Below are positions 55,501 through 64,000 of a DNA stretch of 64,000 nt, one piece after another (the first letter of the stretch is position 1; each line of letters begins with the position of its first letter). The notes beneath the pieces are model-generated. The model made no database searches. It was not told the DNA's origin and saw nothing but the letters and a program-made list of their open reading frames with translations. The position numbers and the translations under genes are program-made. Source of the stretch: Membranipora membranacea (lineage: Eukaryota > Bryozoa > Gymnolaemata > Cheilostomatida > Membraniporidae); assembly GCA_914767715.1 (NCBI GenBank), contig OU612074.1, positions 15,300,062 to 15,364,061 of the forward strand, in the 5' to 3' direction.

Positions 55501-58500
55501 AGAAATTGTTGTTTTATGGCAGAATTATTTAGTATGTTTCATAAACAAAGTCATTATCCTAAAGACTAGATTGACAGTAACCAGATGTTAGCTAGAACCA
55601 ACTTTCACAGGCAAATGTGGGAGTTAAAAGTTATGACGATGAGTAAATGCTAACTAGCCCTAGATCTCACAATGTCAGGCCAGTGTAAAATGGCAAACTT
55701 ATTCTCCTGTGAATACTTTACTCCTCCATAGCATTATTATTTTTTCTGGCCTCAATGATTGACTAGATAACTGATGGTGCCCTAACATTGTCACGCGGCC
55801 ACGGTATTCGGGTTTTTGGCCTGCGTGACAACTTTGAGTGAGGGGTGACTACTGTCTTTTAAACCACTGCTGACACAGCTGGGCTTTGCCTAGCAGTGCC
55901 ACCAGTCAAAAATTTAAATAGAGAGTTGTGAGATCCAACCTGATTGGACAACCTCAACATATGTCATCACTGATGGTGGATGGCTGGGGAAGAAGATATT
56001 CCGTACATCTTGAGAGCTCATATAACTCCATTCAAAGCTACTGGCTAGATGTTTTGATGCCACAACTCTCTATTTAAATTTTTGACTGGTGGCTATGCTG
56101 GGCAAAGCCCAGCTGTGGCAGCAGTGGTTTAAGTACTAGTTTATGCTTGTCTGTGCATTTCATAATCCTAGATATGATCCTGGTCTCAGTGTATCAACTT
56201 ATTGTACTATTATGGTATCATTGTAGTATTATGGTATATATGGTATCACTGAATCATCTGCACATACCATTAATGTAAAACATGGTCTCATATGTAGGGG
56301 TCCCCCCTCTGATCGGTTGAAAACAAAGTTAATATTTTTTATTCTTACTTTTAGCCTGGGTAAATCTGTAGCAGTTTTCCAGTCTTTATCGTTTCTTATT
56401 TTAGTGACTCTCGGGAATCTTATAGAGATACCATCAGCTGTGTGGATGTCTGACTTACTAAACTCCGCCCCTGTTATCTCCCATACCTGCGACTCCTACA
56501 ACAAATATGTTATATCCTGAATAATATATATGTTATAAATACAAAGATAGATATGGATAATTATAAACAGAACGTATAGGCACAATATTAATCAGGAGTC
56601 AGTAATATTATAAATGAATAAAAAGGATATTTAGGTCTATATATAAATTAAAATACTAGAATTAACACTTCAATTGTATTAATAGATTTAGAAATTGGTA
56701 GGATTAATTTTGGCAAATCCGAACTGAAATTTCGATTTTGATGATCGATCAGAAATAGAAGGTGGAGGAAGGCTAGGTTAGATGGCTATTTTGTAAGCAT
56801 TTTTATGCACAAAATAGAGGCTTGACACTATACAAAAACAAATTTGATGGAAACAATAATACAACACATCGCAATAGAAAAAAATATTGGCTTACAAAAT
56901 ATAACGCTTTCCAAACACAAGTGTATCATTTACTTTAGCAATTTAATTAACAGGGGGTCAAATATTCAAATCCATTTAAAGTACAAGTTGCTCACACACC
57001 TTTAAATTCGATGTTTTCTTCGGTTCATAAGCCAGGAACATAGCAAAGTCAAACATCAAACAATCAAATGCCGCAATAACTTGCCAGCGCTTTTTCATAT
57101 TTTTATGTTTGTTTATCTGGACATGTCGTAAATTTTGTATTTTCTTTGGTCAAACTCACTGTCTTTTGTAGACTCCATAAACAACAAGTCAAATTCACGG
57201 ATAAACTAACAGTACATTTGTCTCAGCTCCAAAAAATTGTGTTACATTCTTGAATGTTAATCTTAAATAGCAATTTAAGACTTATGCTTTCATAGAAACA
57301 CCTCCAAAATGTGTAATTTATCTGGAAAATTATCTAAAAAAATTCCCTGGTATTCTAGGGTTATCCATTGTGTTGGGCATGTGGGTTCATTGATCTAAAA
57401 ATCAATTTTTAAATTTGTTTTTGAGCTTATCACGCGAACATAATCATAAAACTTACGGAAGCAATTAAGATAATTTTCATAAAAAATCAAGTTTGTCATT
57501 TTAAGTTAATCATGGTATGAAATCGGCCCTATGTACACAAGAATGATAATGATATTTAAATAAATTTTCCATTCGCCTGTCATGACGAAGAACTACCTAT
57601 TACGGCTAGACACGAATATTTTTTTTAGCTATCATACTGTTTGCTGGACACCTATTCAAGGTTAATCAGCCGAGCGGAAGGTAAACATTCCCAGGGGTCA
57701 GTATGACAGGTGACTGGTACTGATTTCTAGTCTCAATACAATAACTTAGATTATCGATAACCAGTTCAGTTGCACCCACTTAATGCGCTCATTAATCTGT
57801 GTTCTGATTTATAAAATCCGTGCTTGCATGACTTGCCAAGGGGAGAGGATTTGGGAGGGGGACAGGTTCAATCCAATCTAAGCAATTGCATGTCAAGATT
57901 TTCTTCTAATGGAACGCAGTAAAAGACACTATTGTCCAATCATCAGGATAGAAAATTTTGTTTCAGCTGAGGGACTATGCGTTCACTTAGAATCCTGATA
58001 AAAAAAGGAGTGAGGGTTCCTATTGACTATAACAAAGTTCCATACTGCCGGGCGAGGAAGAAAAGGAGAGAGCTAGAGAGGTCACTCGATTGATTCTCAG
58101 CAGATGTGGCTGTGACAGGAAGAGTAACCGGCAACAATTGGTCCTATGCTATGCAAGGAATAAGCATCTAGACTCGTTAAGGGAGAGGATCCCACACTAT
58201 GTTTCCCATAGTATATATCTCAGAAATACAGACAAGCAATGGTTCTAGTTTGGAATCAAATCAACCGTAAGAAAACAACCAATTTACCTTTGGGTCTGTG
58301 ATTATGAAGTCTGGAGTGACTGTGCCTTTGTTGATGAGAAGCCAGCTGGGCATCTTGGGTGTTTGCTACAAATATAAAAAAAAGTACAGGTGACAAACCT
58401 CATCAACGAATCTAGAGTACCATGAGCTCCTACATAAAGGCTGGCAAAATAACTTAAATTCATATTACCATTTTATATATTGGAAGAGGGAAGCTCACAT

Positions 58501-61500
58501 ACATACTGACACACATGCGAAACATGAAAGCTTGGTTTATATGACCATGATCGCAACAAAGCCTTACCATCACGCAAAGGGTTTGAAAAATTGGACCCTA
58601 GTTCAAATGCAAAGTGATGTTGGTCATTCTCGGGGAAAATGCTTTCATTCAAACAGGCAGCCACAATGCTGTTGAAGAATATACCCTACCACAATATAAC
58701 CTTCATATTAGGGAGCAGGTTTTTCTCGGACAGAGTTTTCATTGTATGATACAAGAGAATTCATGAATTATAAATTCAACATCACAGTCAGCAATGTGCC
58801 CTCACTCTGTGATGTTAGTTTCGTGGAAGTAGCATCGATTGACACACAATCCAATAGTTACAGGAAATAGTTCCATTCACGTGTGGGATAAACACATAGT
58901 TCAAATATTTAATATTCAGCTATAAAAAGATCCTGAAAATGCAATTCCAGGAAAGCGGATAGATTCCTATAAAAATGACAAGCAAATCGTATCAGTGGAT
59001 CCCGATTCCTCAGGATGTTGGTTACTCACAGAGCAAACAATTATTCGGAATTTAACGTTCACTTATCTTCATTGGACATAGGTGTCAAAGGGTGGCCATC
59101 CCTAAGGTAGAAAATGCAGTCTAGCACAATTGTCTCAAGTTATCTACAGACTTATTCGGATCTCTTAAAATGGGGCAGTTAATCAATATTCCAACAATGC
59201 AACTTGGATTATAAATCAACAAGAAGATCAGGTCACTGTATGACAAAGTTGATCTTAACTCATCGGGAATTCCAAATATGGGCATTGTGGGATACTCAAT
59301 ACAACGCCTTATTGCACAGGCTTCACTGGGAAATCCAAAAAAATTGCATTGTGGGATACCCATAACAACAATGCCAATTGGGAGTTTTGGGTACATACTT
59401 TGTTGACTTTAGTCATTTTGAGTTGTTTCTGAAGTCGTTTCAGAGTATCATCGTCATGTCCTCCGCTGACTTTAGTAACTGTACACCACAGTTTGTTAGC
59501 TGGATTGTAACAACCCATCAGGAACACGGACATCATACCACCTGTAATTGGGAAAGGGTTTATTCAATATTGTATTTGAGAAAGGGTTAATTATAGATCC
59601 ACAGTAAAAGAATTAGTTGCCTGTTGGTTCCGCTCAAGAACTCAAGTGAAATTGGCCTGATCTGGCCTCCCTCACAAAGTGTTCTATACCCGATCCTGTT
59701 CATCTATCAACAAGTGGTAATTTGCATACAGTTTTAAAAAAGACAGATGCGAATACAAAATTATGATTGTGAGCAAGTGAAGATAACTTCTAAGTTATTT
59801 AATCGACTTCCATTAAGATATTTTTGACGCTGTACTCATCTGGATAGTGGCATTTCATTTTAAGTAATTGAGTGCCAGTACCGGCAAAAATTCAATTCTA
59901 AGCATTAAAACTATTGGCATATTATATGTTTGACATCGCATTGGCAGACAAGGAAGAACACAGCAAGCTCTGAACTAACAACCCAGCTAAGACTGCCAAA
60001 CAGCACAGCAATTTTCCATTCCAACCAGATTATTCAGACACTGACAGCTAAACCGTCTAAATACATATTTTCCAATTGAATTTATTGATTAATACCGGTT
60101 GCTGACCAGTAGGCCATAATAATCATTTAGAAAGTCTCATTATACTGAAAAAAACAGGCCTAGTTTAGTTCAAGTATGTATTGTGTCAACAAAAAAGTCA
60201 ATATCATAATTTACTTAGTATTAAAAACCCTCTGCATGCATTGCTGGATGCTATTTTGATGGCCAGCGAAACCAAAACATTTATAGCTGTAGAGGAAATG
60301 TCGTCAAGTCAAAAGTCTTCAATGCCCAGCAAATGTCAATAATATTTTGCCTTTCAGCTCAAAAAATCCATAGCTCAGAAAATTTTATTAACGCAATACA
60401 ATGATAATATTAAGCGATGAATAAATAAATTTGATATTTAATTTGCACATGAGATCTTATAGGATCACCATCATGCGTATTAAAATAACGAGTTTGTGTT
60501 TTATGTCTATTTACTTTCAAATTCAGTATCAATAACAAATAATTGAACAACTCCAACAACAACAAGCCACACGGGATACTAAAGAACTAAAAAACCCAAA
60601 CACTATATATACTCAGGAGCATCGTGTTCCTTAGCGATTTAATAAACAAGGGTTCAATTATTTAGGGCCCCAGTAACAGTACATTTCGTTCCCACACGTT
60701 CAACTTGTTTTTTTTCTCTCATGTGGTTTGTGATGCAGGAACAGGGTGGTGGATTTAAGCCATTTTGATAGAGAATGTTTGAGGCGCCTTCCACACTCCC
60801 CCAAAAAAAACATTGTGAGATCCACAACAACCCTCAATTAAAAAAGCTTTGGCCTGGAGGTATGGTTGAATTATGAACAAGTTTAAAGGAACCTTTTACC
60901 CTTGTTCTGGCCGGCTGCCACGTCATCCGAATTCACTGATCATCAACATATTATCTAAGTAGGTTACTTCATGCTTGGAAAGGTAATGATGAATAATACA
61001 TAGAGAGAATTTCTGTGAATTTCCCGGGAATATGTTTCCACAAATCCCCCAAGACTTTAATCCGACTGGATAAACCGGTTGTCAAACTGATGAGACTTCA
61101 AGTGAAAGAAATTCCTTTTAAAACAGTCAAATAGGATATGAGGTCGCAGTCTTACTATAATTCTTCAAGCGTGGAAAAATTGAGAAATTCAATTCTCGCA
61201 ACAAGATTAATTCATGCAATTCCCTACAAGCCGTGAGGCGGAAGGGGAGGGAGTAACTTCTGACTTATTTGATTCTCATGACATGAATATGGCTAGAATA
61301 TCTCATTAAATTTCAGTTGAGACCACACAGTTGAACTGTATGCATAATGAAGATGTCCAAGGATTTAAAATTAGTGACCCGGCACAATAACACCAAATGA
61401 ACTTTGTTATTCAAAATAATCTACCATAAATGTATTTAAAGAATTTAAGGGTGAAGGAAGAGATTTAACTCCATTTATATATAACACTTACATACCTTTA

Positions 61501-63620
61501 TTGCCTGTACCATAGTAAGCTCCCAAAACGACAAGATCCGCTGTGTCGGCCATCGCTCCATCAGCTAAATAATCCTTCTTAACTTTCAGCCAATGTCTCT
61601 TCCCTGGCTCATAAACAGTCTGAGGTGAGAAGAGAAGACAATTACTAAATATCTAATCTTCTTGTTTTATTGCTCAACATTTTCTCTACTGGTTCGATTC
61701 AAAGCAAAGCTGAAGTATTTCCATATAACCTACAGGATTTAGGGGCTGAGAACTTATAAATATAGTGATAGGGGTGACTATATGTTAGTTGGCCTAAATT
61801 CTGCTATATAAAGCATGTGTGAAATGGCAAATTGTTCCTCCTGCAAATACTTCACTCATCTACAGTACAATTCAACTCACAAAGTCATTTATTACAGCAA
61901 GTATAATTATCTCAGATAGATTGCCATTGTGGTAAATTGTTGCTACCACATATGCTAAACTTAGTTATTTATTGTTTCTTTCGACCATTAGAGGGAGCAA
62001 CTTTAAATCTAGTCAAATCAATGACATTTGCTACGCTACACAGAGTCCGACTTACATTGGCACCTTTGAGTACAAGACCTTCCAAACCTTCTCTGAACAC
62101 TTTCTCTAGCAGAGTGCTCAGGTCTCGTGGCGCCTGCATAAGAACAAAAGAATAACTTAAGATAGGTAATAGATATCACAAACATACATCATAGTGCTTG
62201 GTCAGCAGCACTTAAATCATCAGAAAGCCACGTTAATATGTGAGCATGTGTTAGTGATGACAAGAGTTGTGAGAGCAACCTTATTTATGGGCAAGCTAAG
62301 TCTAACCATGAAGTTAGAGAGAATGGATTCAGATTGATCTATTACTGTTTGATAAGAAACAGAAGTTTGGGCTGCCCCTAAAGAGGGGCGCAAGGTGCCC
62401 TAAATCCTCATACTGAGAATGTGATACATCCTAGAAAACTAGAATGCATCCTAGAGGTGAGGCCATAGTGGACCTCCTAATCGTGAGTGTGCAGCAAGCT
62501 GCCAAAACTGAACTGGCACTAATCGGCCATTGGCAGTGACACTTTGATCTAAGTCAATAGGCCGAGAAGCAATCCAGTGTATGTTCCTGTTTAAGGCACG
62601 CCAGAACATCGAAAAAATACTGGTCCATAAAGCCTCTTCGTTATCAAAACTTTGATAAACAGGACAATGTTTCAACCAGAAACTCAGAAAAAATGGGGAT
62701 GTTACCCAGTGTATGTTACCCAGTGTATGTTACCCAGTGTATGTTACCCAGTGTATGTTACCCAGTGTATGTTACCCAGTGTATGTTACCCAGTGTATGT
62801 TACCCAGTGTATGTTACCCAGTGTATGTTACCCAGTGTATGTTACCCAGTGTATGTTACCCAGTGTATGTTACCCAGTGTAGTTACCCAGTGTATGTTAC
62901 CCAGTGTATGTTACCCAGTGTATGTTACCCAGTGTATGTTACCCAGTGTATGTTACCCAGATTGATCTATTGTTCTGATGGTATGTCTAGACATATCTAA
63001 CAATCTATTTGTGCGTTATGTTAGTCAGTTTGTGATATACCTTAATATCATGCTGCTCTGAGAACATGACTCTATTAGGTACTTCTGTCATAACTTTCTT
63101 CAGGAACCGTCTTCTCTCTGTTGTTCCCCTGCAAAAAAATTAAGTATCCACAGTCACTAACTTATCATAGGGAGTTGCTTCCCTTACTTGAATAATCAAT
63201 ACGTTGTCACAAGGGCGACAACTCAAAACTATACAAATATGGAGTTTGATATCTCAAAACTTCCAACCCAGAGAACTTCTTGGTTATACATAAAAACACA
63301 AATTTCTGTCAAAACAATTCTGCTTTCAAACACAAATCAGCTTGCATTTTGCTAGTCTGGGAAACTTCACAGATTCATAGCAGTGTATCGATCTTTTTAT
63401 CCTTCCTCCCTCCCGCTTAAAGAGGACTGAGTCTTCCTTATTGATGTTAACTAATCAAAAGTAAAGATTTTTGGTGTTTTTTACTGACTTGTACTTACTT
63501 AAGTATGAATGGTACTGACTGTAGTAAGAATTTTACTTACTTTGACATGAGATTCGTATCGTTATAGTAGAGGCAGTCAAACACAAATAGACAGACCTTA
63601 GCGTCGCTGAATGCTGCTTT
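49559..63620 (-). CDS. LIG3: DNA ligase III, C-terminal ten exons (5' part outside window)
   Basis: Exons, in gene order: 63541-63620, 63041-63128, 62056-62133, 61496-61619, 59399-59541, 58288-58365, 56349-56495, 53824-54024, 53390-53449 and 49559-49783 (stop TAA). All phases agree; 1224 nt, 407 residues. The sequence runs VCLFVFDCLYYNDTNLM, EGLEGLVLK (motif IV), RHWLKVKKDYL (motif V), the OB-fold with GCYNPANKLWCTVTKVSGGH, RFPRVTKIRNDKDW (motif VI), a Ser/Lys-rich linker (two exons), and a C-terminal BRCT domain closing GDWVFESVKASKMVDKF. Role: ATP-dependent sealing of nicks in base-excision and single-strand-break repair, in nucleus and mitochondria; the BRCT binds XRCC1. Motif I with the adenylated Lys, the DNA-binding domain and the zinc finger must lie to the right. 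The BRCT exon means a nuclear (alpha-type) form can be made. Confidence 0.95.
50264..50353. mobile_element. GTTTGTTCCCTCTTTGGTGG foldback, copy 2
   Basis: Inverse arms of about 25 bp. The interior matches the reverse complement of copy 1 (40496-40597), so the copies are in opposite orientation. AAAA/TTTT just outside may belong to the ends. Confidence 0.75.
51108..51640. repeat. Satellite-like array, four units of 120-138 bp
   Basis: Units start at about 51108, 51228, 51366 and 51498 with ATGGATAGCTAACATTAACT-like sequence, followed by AATAAACTCT, TTGGAGCTAGC, ACATTTA and CACACAAGCTAAAT. The same words TAGCTAACATTAACTCAAT occur at 27440 in a mucin intron. Confidence 0.8.
52750..52985. mobile_element. 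Degenerate copy of the 220-bp family
   Basis: Contains ATCATGTGATCAGTAT, GGAATTTGAGGTGACTCTAG, AATAAGGGGTGGGAACA and AAATTGACTTGAA; boundaries uncertain. Confidence 0.45.
53100..53325 (+). mobile_element. Dispersed family of about 220 bp, copy (LIG3 intron)
   Basis: Starts CACACTGATCATGTGATATA and ends TCTCGATGTCAGTGTGAGTG. Contains AGAGAGTGAATTAATTCA and ATCAGAGATACACATGGTAA. Its right end is about 65 bp from LIG3 exon 53390-53449. Confidence 0.75.
55788..55831. mobile_element. Tiny foldback TTGTCACGCGGCCAC
   Basis: TTGTCACGCGGCCAC faces TGGCCTGCGTGACAA across a loop of about 14 bp. It shares its exact left 15-mer with 41963-41977. Confidence 0.62.
55859..56132. mobile_element. 274-bp foldback element (MITE-like)
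   Basis: The ends TTAAACCACTGCTGxCACAG are repeated inversely at the right border. The arms pair for about 80 bp, including AGTCAAAAATTTAAATAGAG and GAGTTGTG. The spacer is about 110 bp, with no coding capacity. Confidence 0.82.
56496..58287. other. LIG3 intron, nothing recognised
   Basis: 1.8 kb AT-rich; no exon, repeat family or foldback that I can support. Confidence 0.6.
59542..61495. other. LIG3 intron, nothing recognised
   Basis: 2.0 kb AT-rich with no supported feature. Confidence 0.6.
62697..62960. repeat. 14-bp minisatellite ATGTTACCCAGTGT
   Basis: About 18 nearly perfect head-to-tail copies in the LIG3 intron between exons 62056-62133 and 63041-63128. One unit near 62878 has lost two bases (GTAGTTACCC). 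Because 14 is not a multiple of 3, all three frames are open and identical in repeat (VCYPVYVTQCMLPS), which produces spurious open frames. Confidence 0.95.
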
Positions 63621-64000
63621 CTATGAATAAAGAAATTGGAGAACATTGATTACACGGTGGGTTCAATCCAGGAGTGAAAAAACTTGGCAGTGAGAGAAAC
63701 AGGGGGCTTACTCCGGCCTCATCTTGGTAGCAATGTTAATGTTTGGTTTGTGTTTTGACAGCTAGATACCAGCAATAACCCATAGACACCAAAAAATGGA
63801 TGAATATGATCAGCATATGGATCAAACACTTGGTTGGCCTCTTAACACCCTGATGCATGCTATAACACAGACTGAAATCTATACCCGATCTGGAAAAGAA
63901 TGCTCCAAAAAGACCTTTGGCATATTGCATTGAAAGCAAATTTCATTGTTTATCACTCTACCAGTCAATCCCTGAGCCAGTATACCTGACTTCTCCTAAG
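63621..64000. other. Right edge, presumed LIG3 intron
   Basis: No exon recognised up to the window end. The next LIG3 exon upstream should encode the region ahead of KAAFSDAKVC. Confidence 0.5.

Larger units (their letters stand above)
54025..56348. other. LIG3 intron with two foldback elements
   Basis: 2.3 kb without a recognised exon. Contains hairpins at 55788-55831 and 55859-56132. Confidence 0.7.

Noticed and set aside
62652-63000. Three overlapping open frames with repeated VCYPVYVTQCMLPS
   Set aside because: They are produced by a 14-bp tandem repeat inside a LIG3 intron and have no start or splice context of their own.
1-64000. CRISPR array, phage, operon or other prokaryotic system
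   Set aside because: All genes are spliced or of animal type. The regular repeats here are minisatellites without unique spacers of constant length.

Overview
The window is nuclear DNA of a metazoan, most likely a marine or other non-vertebrate animal. All introns I could resolve are GT-AG, the background is AT-rich, and the proteins are animal types: an NIDO-AMOP-VWD-EGF membrane mucin, DNA ligase III with a C-terminal BRCT domain, an ABCD4-type transporter and a GT10 fucosyltransferase. Introns are mostly 100-1500 bp and packed with short non-autonomous transposons. I cannot assign a phylum.

Layout: (1) about 627-4513, + strand: the last five exons of an ABCD4-like ABC transporter, covering its whole nucleotide-binding domain; the 5' part lies outside the window. 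(2) 5113-6063, +: a non-LTR retrotransposon fragment with the end of the endonuclease domain and no reverse transcriptase. (3) 7108-8604, +: an intact intronless alpha-1,3-fucosyltransferase (GT10). (4) 11576-41787, - strand: one very large gene that I assembled into 43 coding exons. Every intron phase agrees, and the exons sum to 8919 nt (2972 residues plus stop). Domain order is signal peptide, Ser/Thr mucin repeats, EGF-like, TSP1, Cys-rich, two EGF, NIDO, AMOP, VWD with a GDPH site, a cadherin-like segment, about 20 EGF-like repeats, a second TSP1, a membrane-proximal domain with an RRRR site, a transmembrane helix and a short tail. This is the architecture of a MUC4-type transmembrane mucin. 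(5) 41836-49558: intergenic, with several foldback elements. (6) 49559-63620, -: the last ten coding exons of LIG3 (407 residues), from just before ligase motif IV to the BRCT stop codon. The catalytic lysine lies beyond the right edge.

The rest is a dense set of small mobile elements and tandem repeats. There are two tRNA-derived SINE copies, two pogo-like MITEs with TA target duplications, two hAT-like elements with exact 8-bp target duplications, several foldback families with two or more copies, and minisatellites. Several sit within a few bases of splice sites, and two tandem duplications have copied splice-donor regions into introns.

Functionally the genes are unrelated except that a fucosyltransferase lies next to a heavily O-glycosylatable mucin; that link is speculative. 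The most interesting object is the mucin, with a Met-rich tetrapeptide array, four Cys-x-Cys punctuation motifs and two predicted proteolytic cleavage points.
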